Positions 52,046 through 60,600 of a DNA stretch of 64,000 bases are shown here, one piece after another. The stretch is from Azomonas tarimensis (GTDB taxonomy: Bacteria > Pseudomonadota > Gammaproteobacteria > Pseudomonadales > Pseudomonadaceae), in assembly GCF_042648805.1 (NCBI RefSeq), contig NZ_JBHRXZ010000022.1, positions 558,001 through 622,000 on the forward strand, given 5' to 3'. Numbering within the stretch: the first letter of the stretch is position 1; each line of letters begins with the position of its first letter. Position numbers and translations under genes: made by a program. The notes below the pieces were generated by a model, which was not told where the DNA came from, did no database searches, and was given only the letters and a program-made list of their open reading frames with translations.

Positions 52046-52412
52046 AATGCACCTCCAGTAACACGCCCGACTGCAACGCCTTCGATAACGTTTCCCCGGA
52101 CAGTTGCAAGAACGCCTTGCCGGCGAATTGCAGCGCCTTCTTCTCGTCCTGCGTGATATTCGCCTTGTCGTTCTTCGGGAACCCATGCAGGAACACGTAG
52201 CGGCTGCCGATCCTGGCCGATACCAGTGTGCGGTAGCCGCCGCTTTTGCCACCACCGGGGCGGGCCACCCGCTTCTTGTAGAGGAAGCCACCCAAGTCCG
52301 CGTCGATTAGACCGCTTTCCATCTCCTTGACCGCCTTGCACAAAGCGTCATCGGGTAACTTCTCGCCCGCTTGCCACCGCGCAAAGTCCTTTCGTTTGAG
52401 GATGCGCGTCAT
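52029..52412 (-). CDS. RelE/HigB-like toxin
   Basis: A 127-residue protein, MTRILKRKDFARWQAGEKLP, then FLYKKRVARPGGGKSGGYRT, RYVFLHGFPKNDKANI and a helical C-terminus. The KSGGYRT and FLHGFPKNDK stretches resemble HigB2-type ribosome-dependent mRNA interferases. Toxin precedes antitoxin, the HigBA order. It probably stabilises the ICE. Confidence 0.85.
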   Translation of the reverse strand: MTRILKRKDFARWQAGEKLPDDALCKAVKEMESGLIDADLGGFLYKKRVARPGGGKSGGYRTLVSARIGSRYVFLHGFPKNDKANITQDEKKALQFAGKAFLQLSGETLSKALQSGVLLEVHCEQDH

Positions 52413-52422
52413 CTTGACCTCC

Positions 52423-52449
52423 AAACTATACCCGATACGGGTATAGTTT
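52423..52449. promoter_or_regulatory. Operator palindrome of the toxin-antitoxin operon
   Basis: Perfect inverted repeat, 12-base arms around ATA: AAACTATACCCG-ATA-CGGGTATAGTTT. It is 11 bases from the toxin ATG and includes TATA-like promoter sequence. This is the expected site for autoregulation by the XRE antitoxin. Confidence 0.8.
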
Positions 52450-52551
52450 TCCAGTCCCAGATATGGCGCCAAGGCTGAAGGGGTAGCCCACTCGATTGTC
52501 GTGTCGCCGTCACGACAATCGGAGCCGACAGGGAAGGATGCTCGCCGCCGG

Positions 52552-53754
52552 TCATGTGGCCACCTGTTCCGGTTCCTGGCGGGTGCCGATAATCGACTTG
52601 CGGCGGCTCGCCACTAGTTCGGCGGCCTTGCGCACGGGGTCATCCTCGGTATGGACGTAGCGCATGAACATCGCCACGGTCTTGTGCGCCGTCAGTGCCA
52701 TGCCGACCTTGACCGGAATGCCCGAGTTGGCAATGTCCGTGGTCGAGCGGTGCCGGATGCCGTGCGTGCCGACGTGCGGCACGCTAGCCGCCTTGAGCGC
52801 ACGCTTCCAGCCGCCGTAATACTCGCCATAAGTCATGTGCTTGTCCGAGTCGTTGGGCGACGGCAGGACATAGGGGCAGCGTTCCCGGCGGGGTGCCGTC
52901 GAGAACAGACGATAGGCTTCCTCGCTCATGGGCTTGGAGATGCCGCCAGTCTTGCTATCGGGCCAGACCACGCGCCGCTTCTCCAGATCAATCCATTCCC
53001 ATTCGAGCGAGACAATTTCGGAACGGCGGGCGGCGAACTCGAATTGCAGGCGGATCGCCAGCGGGATGGCGTAGTTCTCAAGCCCTTCAGCCTCCAAATG
53101 CTCAAGGTGACGGAACAGGCGCACCATTTCCTCGTCGTTGATGAGGCGGGTCACCTTGCCGGCCGGAAACATCGGGACGTGCCGGCACGGGTTGGTGCCG
53201 TCAGGCCGGTAGCCCCACACTTCAGCCAAGTTGAACATCTTGCGCAGCACGCCGAAGGTTCGGTTCGCTTCGGCCGGCTTGTAGGCCAGCTTCTTCATCA
53301 GCGCCGCGATGTCCGGGCGCTTCACGTCCTGCACCTTCATCCGGCCTAGGATAGGGATGATGCAGCGGTTGATGACGCCCCAGTAGCCGCGCTGGGTGCT
53401 GGGCTTGTTGCGTTGCTTGGAATAGTCTTCCATGAAGGTGTGGCAATACTCCTTCATGGTAGGTGCCTTACGAGCAGCGTTCTTGGCCGCGCTCGGATCG
53501 CCGCCTCGGCGAACCTCAGCCAGCCACTCCTGCGCCATGACGCGGGCCTGCTCGACGGTCAGCTCCCCGTACTGGCCCAGGGCGGGCTTGCGGCGCTCGC
53601 CGGCATTCGTGCGGTATTGGAGCATGAACACCTTGCGGCCCGCCGGGGTGATCTTGCACAGGAAGCCGGGCACCACGGTGTCCCGGAGTTCGACGGCCTG
53701 CGCCTGGGGCTTTGCCGCATCGACTGCAGACTTGGTGAGTTTGATTCTTGCCAT
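52552..53754 (-). CDS. int: Tyrosine integrase of the ICE (Tn4371 type)
   Basis: A 400-residue tyrosine recombinase. An N-terminal arm-binding domain (MARIKLTKSAVDAAKPQAQA, then GQYGELTVEQARVMAQEWLA) and a core-binding domain precede the catalytic part. Arg is in FAARRSEIVSLEW, His/Arg in GTHGIRHRSTTD, His in LTAHKTVAMF and the nucleophile Tyr in MRYVHTEDDP. Its 5' end faces the att site 175 bases away. It should integrate and excise the element. Confidence 0.93.
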   Translation of the reverse strand: MARIKLTKSAVDAAKPQAQAVELRDTVVPGFLCKITPAGRKVFMLQYRTNAGERRKPALGQYGELTVEQARVMAQEWLAEVRRGGDPSAAKNAARKAPTMKEYCHTFMEDYSKQRNKPSTQRGYWGVINRCIIPILGRMKVQDVKRPDIAALMKKLAYKPAEANRTFGVLRKMFNLAEVWGYRPDGTNPCRHVPMFPAGKVTRLINDEEMVRLFRHLEHLEAEGLENYAIPLAIRLQFEFAARRSEIVSLEWEWIDLEKRRVVWPDSKTGGISKPMSEEAYRLFSTAPRRERCPYVLPSPNDSDKHMTYGEYYGGWKRALKAASVPHVGTHGIRHRSTTDIANSGIPVKVGMALTAHKTVAMFMRYVHTEDDPVRKAAELVASRRKSIIGTRQEPEQVAT

Positions 53755-53928
53755 GATGACTCCTCAGAAACCCCGGTTTCCAAGAGCCGCATGGGAGCCA
53801 CGCGAGGGGAAGCCGGGTCAAGTTTCGGAAAGCACCGGCATATGTTGAACTCGCCTAAGCTATTGATAAACCTGCTGTATCGAGCCTTGGCGTAGTCCAG
53901 CGAAGTGCCGGGCTGGAGTCATCGTGAA

Positions 53929-53936
53929 ACAAAAAA
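53929..53936 (-). other. ICE attachment core (att), right end in this window
   Basis: On the minus strand the sequence is TTTTTTGT, fitting the TTTTTYRT core I recall for Tn4371-like elements. It lies between the integrase gene and dctM, directly after the dctM terminator hairpin. The exact crossover base cannot be fixed without the other att end, which is not in the window. Confidence 0.6.
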
Positions 53937-53955
53937 AACCCGGCCGAAGCCGGGT
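53931..53955 (-). terminator. Rho-independent terminator of dctPQM
   Basis: Stem ACCCGGC-TTCG-GCCGGGT (53,938-53,955) followed by eight T on the minus strand (53,931-53,938). About 20 bases after the dctM stop. Its T-run is shared with the att core. Confidence 0.9.
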
Positions 53956-53974
53956 AAAGGACACTAGATGATGG

Positions 53975-55255
53975 TTACATGCCGAGCCAGTTCGGCAGCG
54001 CCAGGGACACGGCCGGTACGTAGGTGATGACCATCAGGAAGCTGAGCAGCATCAGCAGCCAGGGCAGTGCCGCGCGGATCACCTGGGGCACCGACATGCC
54101 GGTCACCGCCGAGGTGACGAACAGATTCAGGCCCACCGGTGGCGTGATCAGCCCGATCTCCATGTTCACCACCATGATCACGCCCAGGTGGATCGGGTCG
54201 ATGCCGAGCTGGATGGCGATGGGGAAGAGGATCGGCGCCAGGATCAGGATGATCGCCGAAGGCTCCATGAAGGCGCCGGCAATCAACAGCACGATGTTCA
54301 CCACCAGCAGGAACATCCAGGGCTGCAGGCCGGCCTCGATGACCCAGGCGGTGATCTGCTGCGGGATCTGTTCGGTGGTCAGCACATGGGCGAAGAGCAT
54401 GGCGTTGGCGATGATGAACATCAGCATGATGGAGAGCTTCGACGACTCCAGCAGCACCTTCGGACATTCGCGCCAGGTCAGGTCCTTGTAGACGAACAGC
54501 GCGATCGCCCCGGAGTACACCGCCGCCACGGCCGCCGCCTCGGTGGGCGTGAACATGCCGGAGTAGATGCCGCCGAGGATGATCACCATCAGCAGAAGGC
54601 CCCAGAGCGCCTTGCGTGCCGCGGACAGCCACTCGCGAAAGGACGCGCGTGGCATGGCCGGCAGGTTCTTTTTCACCGCATAGATGTAGATGCCGATCAT
54701 CAGCGCGGTGCCCAGCATCAGGCCCGGTATCACCCCGGCCATGAACAGCTTGCCCACCGAGGTCTCGGTCGCCGCGGCGTACACCACCATGACCACCGAA
54801 GGCGGTATCAGGATGCCCAGGGTGCCGGCGTTACAGACGATGCCGGCGCCGAAGGCCTGCGGATAGCCGGAGCGGACCATGCCGGCGATGGCGATCGAGC
54901 CGACCGCGGCCACGGTGGCTGGCGACGATCCGGACAGCGCGGCGAACAGCATGCACGCCAGCACCGCGCCGATCGCCAGACCGCCACGGATATGGCCGAC
55001 GCAGGCGTTGGCAAAGTCGATCAGACGGCGGGCCACGCCACCGGTGGTCATGAAGGCGCCGGCGAGCAGGAAGAACGGAATCGCCAACAGGGTGTAGTGC
55101 TCGGAGGTCTCGAACAGCTTGATCGCCAGCGAGCGCACCGAGTCGGGGCTGAACAGCATGATGGTCAGCGAGCCGGCCAGACCGAGGGATACGGCGATGG
55201 GCACGCCGATGAACATCAGCACGAACAGGGCAAGAAAGAGGAAAAGGATCGTCAT
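53975..55255 (-). CDS. dctM: DctM, TRAP transporter large permease
   Basis: A 426-residue membrane protein of the DctM family with about 12 segments, starting MTILFLFLALFVLMFIGVPI. TRAP signatures are visible (AALSGSSPATVAAVGSIAIA; GAGIVCNAGTLGILIPPSVV). It drives proton- or sodium-coupled uptake of C4-dicarboxylates with DctQ and DctP. It lies last in the operon, one base after dctQ, with its own terminator. Confidence 0.95.
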   Translation of the reverse strand: MTILFLFLALFVLMFIGVPIAVSLGLAGSLTIMLFSPDSVRSLAIKLFETSEHYTLLAIPFFLLAGAFMTTGGVARRLIDFANACVGHIRGGLAIGAVLACMLFAALSGSSPATVAAVGSIAIAGMVRSGYPQAFGAGIVCNAGTLGILIPPSVVMVVYAAATETSVGKLFMAGVIPGLMLGTALMIGIYIYAVKKNLPAMPRASFREWLSAARKALWGLLLMVIILGGIYSGMFTPTEAAAVAAVYSGAIALFVYKDLTWRECPKVLLESSKLSIMLMFIIANAMLFAHVLTTEQIPQQITAWVIEAGLQPWMFLLVVNIVLLIAGAFMEPSAIILILAPILFPIAIQLGIDPIHLGVIMVVNMEIGLITPPVGLNLFVTSAVTGMSVPQVIRAALPWLLMLLSFLMVITYVPAVSLALPNWLGM

Positions 55256-55256
55256 T

Positions 55257-55886
55257 TTATTTTTTCTCCTCGTGCTCGGTCAGCTTCATGGCTTCGCCGG
55301 CTTCATCGGCCAGGCCGAGGCCGGTTTGCTGGTTGCGCAGGATGCGCACGAGAATTTCCAGGAAACGGATGAACACCATGGCGAAGCCGAAGGGCACGAT
55401 CACTGCGATGTGCCATTGCTTGATGCCCAGGTGACCGAGGTCTTCGGCGCCGATGTCGACGATCAACAGCGTCTTCATCCAGTCGAAGCTGGCCACGCCC
55501 ATCAGGCCGGCATAGGCCAGGCAGCAGAGCACGGCAATGATGCCGATGGCCTTCTGCACCGAGCGCGGGGCAAGCTTGACCAAGGCGTCGACGCCGATGT
55601 GACCGGCGGTGCGCACGCCATAGGCGATGCCGAAGAACAGCAGCCAGGCGAACAGCGCCTTGGTCAGGGCGTTGCTCCAGGTCATGGCATGCGCCAGATC
55701 GATGATGAAGTCGCCAATGGAGAAGAACAGGCCGCTGGCGCCTTCGAAACGATCGCCAAGCGCGTAGAACATCGTGTAGGCGTTATTGAGAATGACGTAG
55801 ACAAAGGTCACCAGCGTCATGGCAGCCAGGAGGAAGGCGATGAAGGCCTCCTCGAAATGCTCCCAGACGCGCCGGAAGGCGTTCAT
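55257..55886 (-). CDS. dctQ: DctQ, TRAP transporter small permease
   Basis: A 209-residue protein with four membrane segments (for example AFIAFLLAAMTLVTFVYVIL). WLLFFGIAYGVRTAGHIGVD is the typical DctQ motif region. It forms the membrane complex with DctM. ATG 55886; dctM follows at once. Confidence 0.93.
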   Translation of the reverse strand: MNAFRRVWEHFEEAFIAFLLAAMTLVTFVYVILNNAYTMFYALGDRFEGASGLFFSIGDFIIDLAHAMTWSNALTKALFAWLLFFGIAYGVRTAGHIGVDALVKLAPRSVQKAIGIIAVLCCLAYAGLMGVASFDWMKTLLIVDIGAEDLGHLGIKQWHIAVIVPFGFAMVFIRFLEILVRILRNQQTGLGLADEAGEAMKLTEHEEKK

Positions 55887-56000
55887 GGTTGGATTCTCCC
55901 GAGGGTAGAGCTTGAAAGACGGGGCGGTGAGGACAGCGTCCTGGCCACGAACCGAGCTGGCGGCCGGCGGACCGAACCGGGCGTGTGCTGGCCCGGGCTC

Positions 56001-56031
56001 GCAGGCCTCCGGGGCTGCCCCGAAGGCCTGC
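56001..56031 (-). promoter_or_regulatory. Strong hairpin between dctP and dctQ
   Basis: 14-base stem (GCAGGCCTTCGGGG, loop CAG, CCCCGGAGGCCTGC on the minus strand) with one G-U wobble and no T-run. Sits just after the dctP stop. Such hairpins often protect the binding-protein message or lower readthrough, giving more DctP than permease. Confidence 0.75.
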
Positions 56032-56038
56032 GGAGGCG

Positions 56039-57046
56039 TTAGTTACCCTGGTTGGCGGCTTCGGCGGCCTTGATCACGTCGGCGCCGATCTCGCCTTCGA
56101 ACTTCCTCCAGACCGGCTGCATCGCTTCGCGCCACAGACCGCGTTGCTCGGCCGACAGGTTGAGGATTTCGGTCTTGCCGTCGGCGAGGATGGCCTGCTT
56201 GGCCTCTTCGTTGAGGGCGTCGGCCTGTTGGTTCACCGATACGGTGACTTCGTCGAGGATGGTTTTCAGCTCGGTGCGCACGTCAGTCGGCAGGCCGTTC
56301 CAGAATTTGGTGTTGGTGATCACCATGTAATCCAGGAGGCCGTGGTTGGACTCGGTGATGTGGCTCTGAACCTCGTGCATCTTCTGCGAGTAGATGTTCG
56401 AGTAGGGGTTCTCGGCACCGTTGACCACGCCGGTCTGCAGGCCCTGATAGACCTCGGCGAAGCTCATCTTGCGCGGGTTGGCGCGCACGGCCTTGAACTG
56501 CTCTTCGAGTACGGCCGAGGCCTGCACGCGGAACTTCAGGCCACGTGCGTCCTTGGGCTCGAGCAGCGGCTTGTTGGCCGACAGCTGCTTCAGGCCGTTG
56601 TGCCAGTAGGCGAGGCCGGTGATGTTCTTGTCTTCCATCGAGCGCAGCAGCTTCTGGCCGGCTTCGGCTTGCTGGAAGCGGTCGACCGCCGCCATGTCGT
56701 CGAACAGGAATGGCAAGTCGAAGACCTGGATGGCCTTGGCGTAGTGCTCGAACTTGGCCAGCGAGGGGGCGATCAGCTGCACATCACCGAGCAGCAGTGC
56801 TTCCATCTCCTTGCCGTCACCGAACAGCGAGGAGTTCGGGTAGACCTCCACCCGCACCTGGCCGGGCAGGCGCTCTTCGGCAAGCTGCTTGAACATCAGC
56901 GCGCCCTGGCCCTTGGGCGTGTTCTCGGCGACCACGTGGGCGAACTTGATGACAATCGGGGCAGTCGCAGACTCGGCGGCATGGGCCAGCCCGGCAATAC
57001 TGAGGGAGAGCGCGCAGGCGATGGCCTTGGCAGTCAGCTTGAACAT
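56039..57046 (-). CDS. dctP: DctP, periplasmic C4-dicarboxylate-binding protein
   Basis: A 335-residue TRAP solute receptor. Signal peptide (MFKLTAKAIACALSLSIAGL, cleavage after AHA about residue 23). Then IVIKFAHVVAENTPKGQGAL and the substrate-contact regions RVQASAVLEEQFKAV and YQGLQTGVVNGAENPYSNIY, with Arg in GLKFRVQ expected to bind carboxylates. First gene of dctPQM, expressed from a sigma-54 site 111 bases upstream. Confidence 0.95.
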   Translation of the reverse strand: MFKLTAKAIACALSLSIAGLAHAAESATAPIVIKFAHVVAENTPKGQGALMFKQLAEERLPGQVRVEVYPNSSLFGDGKEMEALLLGDVQLIAPSLAKFEHYAKAIQVFDLPFLFDDMAAVDRFQQAEAGQKLLRSMEDKNITGLAYWHNGLKQLSANKPLLEPKDARGLKFRVQASAVLEEQFKAVRANPRKMSFAEVYQGLQTGVVNGAENPYSNIYSQKMHEVQSHITESNHGLLDYMVITNTKFWNGLPTDVRTELKTILDEVTVSVNQQADALNEEAKQAILADGKTEILNLSAEQRGLWREAMQPVWRKFEGEIGADVIKAAEAANQGN

Positions 57047-57156
57047 GCGGTGTTCCTCTTGTTTTGAATGGATCGCGCGGCGATCGGCAGAGAGGCACAG
57101 GAGAGGCGGGCATAAAAGACGGCAGTGCCCAATTCGCTTGTGCTGCTTTCGAGAGA

Positions 57157-57171
57157 GCAAGCGCTATGCCA
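57157..57171 (-). promoter_or_regulatory. Sigma-54 promoter of dctPQM
   Basis: On the minus strand: TGGCATA-GCGC-TTGC, matching the -24/-12 consensus TGGCACG-N4-TTGC with one base different in each of two less important positions. It lies 111 bases before the dctP start, and the enhancer-binding activator DctD is encoded just upstream. Confidence 0.75.
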
Positions 57172-57340
57172 GCTATTGCGGGGGCTAAGACGAAGGTCGT
57201 AGAGGAGCCGCTTGCGGATCACCGGGGCAGGCCGTGGACGCCATGCCAGAGCGGCAGGCCTTGCGGACCGGAGGCGCGGAGGGCGCGGAAATGCCAGGCC
57301 CTGCCGCTGTTCGCGAGCGAGGCTGGCGAAGGTTCGCCAG

Positions 57341-58735
57341 TTATTCCGCTTCGTCTGGCGAGCATCCGCCATCTGGGAGGGCCAGACCGTACTTGCGCAG
57401 CTTGTCGTGCAGTGTCCGCCGGGGCAGCCCAAGCGCTTCGGCCACGCTGCGCACCGAACTGCGAGGGCCGTCCAGGGCGGCTGCGATGAGCGCTCGTTCG
57501 TAGGCTTCGACCTGTTCGCTCAGCGAACCGGCGTTGGCGCTGGCAGGCATGCCGGCGACCGGCGCCCCGAGCGCGACGTCCAGGCCGAGTTCCAGGCCCA
57601 GGGCGAAGCGCTCGGCCGCGTTCTGCAGTTCGCGCACGTTACCCGGCCAGTTGTGCCTGAGCAGCGATGCCCGCTCCACGGCGGTGCTGGCCCGTGGCGG
57701 CAGGCCATGGCGTGCGGCGCCCGCCTCGGCGAAATGCTGGAACAGCGGCAGGATGTCCTCGCTGCGTTCGCGCAGGGGCGGAATACGCAGGGGGGCGACG
57801 TTCAGGCGGTAGTAGAGGTCGGCGCGAAAGCGCCCCTGGTCGGCGGCCTGGCGCAGATCTTCCTTGGTCGCGGCGACGACGCGGATATCCAGCGGAATCA
57901 GGCCGTTTCCGCCCAGGCGTTCGACCACGCGCTCCTGCAGCAGGCGCAGCAGCTTGACCTGCACGTCGAGGCTCATGCTCTCGATCTCGTCGAGGAACAG
58001 GGTGCCGCCACTGGCGTATTCGAACTTGCCGATGCGGCGTTTCTGCGCGCCGGTAAAGGCGCCCGGCTCGTGCCCGAACAACTCGCTCTCCACCACCGAC
58101 TCGGCCAGGGCACCGGCATTGATCGCCACGAAGGGACCATTGCGCCGGCTGGAAAGATCATGCAGGGCGCGTGCGACCACCTCCTTGCCAGCGCCCGTTT
58201 CGCCGAGGATCAGCACATCGGCCTGGGTCGCCGCGAGGGCGGCGATCTGATCGCGCAGACGGCCCGCGCCGGGCGATTGCCCGAGCAGCCGCGATGCCAG
58301 TTGCTGGCGGTCCGCCAGCGCCAGGCGCAGGCTGCGGTTCTCCACTACCAGTCGGCGGACCTCCAGTGCGCGGCGCACGCTGTCCAGCAGGGCGTCGCTG
58401 GCAAAGGGTTTTTCCAGGAAGTCGTAGGCCCCGGCGCGCATTGCCTGTACCGCCAGGGGTACATCGCCATGACCGGTGATCAGCATGACCGGCAGCTCGG
58501 TATCGCGCGCGCGGATCTCTGCGAGCAGCTCCAGCCCGTCGAGACCTGGCATGCGGATATCGCTGACCACCACTCCCGGCCAATCGGGCGTCAGACGCTC
58601 GGCCACACCCCGGGCATCGCCCAGGTCGGTGACCTTGAGGCCAGCCAGGTCCAGCGTCTGGGCCAGCGCCCGGCGCAGGTGGGGGTCGTCGTCGATCAAC
58701 AGCACCTGGGTCTGGTGGTCGAGCGGCCGGGTCAT
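57341..58735 (-). CDS. dctD: DctD, sigma-54-dependent response regulator
   Basis: A 464-residue NtrC-type activator. Receiver with phospho-acceptor Asp59 (VVVSDIRMPG) and Lys109 (FLEKPF). AAA+ domain has Walker A GETGAGKEV and the sigma-54 contact motif GAFTGA (225-230). The C-terminal Fis-type HTH ends SVAEALGLPRRTLHDKLRKY. It activates dctPQM. Four-base overlap with dctB. Confidence 0.95.
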   Translation of the reverse strand: MTRPLDHQTQVLLIDDDPHLRRALAQTLDLAGLKVTDLGDARGVAERLTPDWPGVVVSDIRMPGLDGLELLAEIRARDTELPVMLITGHGDVPLAVQAMRAGAYDFLEKPFASDALLDSVRRALEVRRLVVENRSLRLALADRQQLASRLLGQSPGAGRLRDQIAALAATQADVLILGETGAGKEVVARALHDLSSRRNGPFVAINAGALAESVVESELFGHEPGAFTGAQKRRIGKFEYASGGTLFLDEIESMSLDVQVKLLRLLQERVVERLGGNGLIPLDIRVVAATKEDLRQAADQGRFRADLYYRLNVAPLRIPPLRERSEDILPLFQHFAEAGAARHGLPPRASTAVERASLLRHNWPGNVRELQNAAERFALGLELGLDVALGAPVAGMPASANAGSLSEQVEAYERALIAAALDGPRSSVRSVAEALGLPRRTLHDKLRKYGLALPDGGCSPDEAE

Positions 58736-60537
58736 GGCAGGTAGTCCTCGTTGGGGTAGGCGGTGCCGGGCGCCGCGCCTTGCAGCAGCAGTTCGACGCA
58801 GGCGCCGCCCTCGGGATGGTTGCCCAGCCGTAGTTCGCCGCCCAGGGCGCTGACAAGGGTATCGCAGATGGCCAGCCCCAGTCCCAGACCCTCGGCGGAA
58901 GCCTTGGTGGTGAAGAAGGGCTCGCGGGCGCGGCCCAGGGCATCTCTGCCGAAGCCTGGGCCGTTGTCGCGCAGGCTCACCCGCACGCCGTCCTCGAACA
59001 GTCCGGCGGCGATGTGCAGTCGCCTCGGCGAGGCGATGTCGCCCAGCGCGTCCAGGGCGTTGCTCAAGAGGTTGGTGAGAATCTGGCGCAGGCGGGTTTC
59101 GCCGGCCTGCACCCAGAGGGTCGCCTCCGGGACATCGCGGATCAGTTCCACGCCCATCGCCTGGCGGCGCCGGGCAATCAGCGACAGGGCGTCTTCCAGC
59201 GCCGGCTGCAGCGCCACCCGCTCGGCGCCACGCTGGTCTCGACGGGCGAAGGCGCGAAGGTGACTGATGATCGAGGCCATGCGGGTGGTCAGTGCGCTGA
59301 TCTGCTGTAAGTTGCCGCGGGCCTCTTTGAGGCGGTTGTGATCGAGCAGCACGCCAGCGTTGTCGGCGTAGCTGCGCATCGCCGCCAGGGGCTGGTTCAG
59401 TTCATGGCTGATGCTTGCCGACATGGTTCCCAGCACCGACAACTTGCCGGCCTGGAGCAATTCGTCCTGGGCGCGGACCAGTTCCTGCTGGGCCTGCTCG
59501 CGTTCGAGCACCGCGCCCTTGAGGCGGCTGTTGAGGGTTTCCAGCTCGTGGGTTCGGGCTTGCACCCGGCCTTCGAGTTCTTCCCGGGCGCGGGCATCCA
59601 GGGCCATGCGTTCGATCAGGTGGCGCCGTCGTTGCAGGAGCAGGCCGAGCCACAGCAGCAGCACCAGCAGGGTAGCGCCACCGATGGCCAGCACCGTGCG
59701 CACCGGGCGTTCGACCAGTATCGTGGGCGCCAGGATGCGTACCGTCCAGTCCGTCTCGCGCAGTTCGCGGCTCTGGATCAGCCAGCTGCGCAGGTCCAGC
59801 GAAAGGCGTCGCGGCGACGTGGTGGTGTAGGGGCGGTCCTGGATGATGCGCTCACGCTCCTCGCTGTCGAGTTCGCGAACGGCGTGATAGCGCCATTCCG
59901 GATGCGAGGTCAGGATCACCACGCCGTTCGCGTCGGTGACCAGCAGCTGCTCGGGCGTGTTGCCCCAGAGCGTTTCGGTGTGGTCCAGATCGACCTTGAC
60001 CACGATCGCCCCGAGCACCGCCTGGCCGTCGCGAACCGCCGCGCTGAAGTAGTAGCCGCGTTTTCCCGAGGTGGTCCCGAGGCCGAAGAAACGACCCAGT
60101 TCGCCGCGCATGGCCTGGCGAAAATAGGGGCGAAAGGCGAAGTCACGATTGACGAAGCTGTCGGCGTCCTGCCAGTTGGACGCTGCCAGGGTGATGCCTT
60201 GCGGACTCATCAGATAGAGCACGTCAGCGCCGGTTCGCGCGCGCAGCTCTTCGAGCAGTCGGTTGGCCTGGTCGACCGCCCCGGGGTGCGGTGCCTCAAG
60301 GGCGCGTCGCAGCACTGGCAGGTCGCCGAGGATGGCCGGCAGCACCTCGTAGCGGTGCAGCGTGCCGAGCAGGTTGGCAACGTAGAGGTCGAGGGTCTGG
60401 CGGTTCTGCTCCAGCAACTGGTCGGTGTAGTAGCGTTCGGCCAGGTGCTTGAGCGGCCACAGCAGCGGCAGCAGCAACAGCGACAGCAGGGCGAGGGTGC
60501 GCCAGGGTTGACGGCGGGAAAGCTTCGGTCGAGTCAT
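58732..60537 (-). CDS. dctB: DctB, C4-dicarboxylate sensor histidine kinase
   Basis: A 601-residue membrane kinase. Segment near residues 15-35, a large periplasmic double-Cache-type sensor, a second segment (VLAIGGATLLVLLLWLGLLL). The dimerisation helix has the phospho-acceptor His in SISHELNQPLAAMRSYADNA. The ATPase domain has N box LLSNALDALG, DNGPGFG and GLGLGLAICD. It phosphorylates DctD on sensing dicarboxylates. ATG 60537 preferred; an earlier ATG at 60561 is possible. Confidence 0.94.
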   Translation of the reverse strand: MTRPKLSRRQPWRTLALLSLLLLPLLWPLKHLAERYYTDQLLEQNRQTLDLYVANLLGTLHRYEVLPAILGDLPVLRRALEAPHPGAVDQANRLLEELRARTGADVLYLMSPQGITLAASNWQDADSFVNRDFAFRPYFRQAMRGELGRFFGLGTTSGKRGYYFSAAVRDGQAVLGAIVVKVDLDHTETLWGNTPEQLLVTDANGVVILTSHPEWRYHAVRELDSEERERIIQDRPYTTTSPRRLSLDLRSWLIQSRELRETDWTVRILAPTILVERPVRTVLAIGGATLLVLLLWLGLLLQRRRHLIERMALDARAREELEGRVQARTHELETLNSRLKGAVLEREQAQQELVRAQDELLQAGKLSVLGTMSASISHELNQPLAAMRSYADNAGVLLDHNRLKEARGNLQQISALTTRMASIISHLRAFARRDQRGAERVALQPALEDALSLIARRRQAMGVELIRDVPEATLWVQAGETRLRQILTNLLSNALDALGDIASPRRLHIAAGLFEDGVRVSLRDNGPGFGRDALGRAREPFFTTKASAEGLGLGLAICDTLVSALGGELRLGNHPEGGACVELLLQGAAPGTAYPNEDYLP

Positions 60538-60600
60538 GGGATGCGCCTGTGGATGGCGCATTATGCCTGCAAGCGGGGTGGGCGAGCCGCAGCGCCGACG

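Noticed and set aside
53755..53974. tRNA gene as ICE target
   Set aside because: No tRNA fold seen between the integrase and dctM; the T-tract core explains the site.
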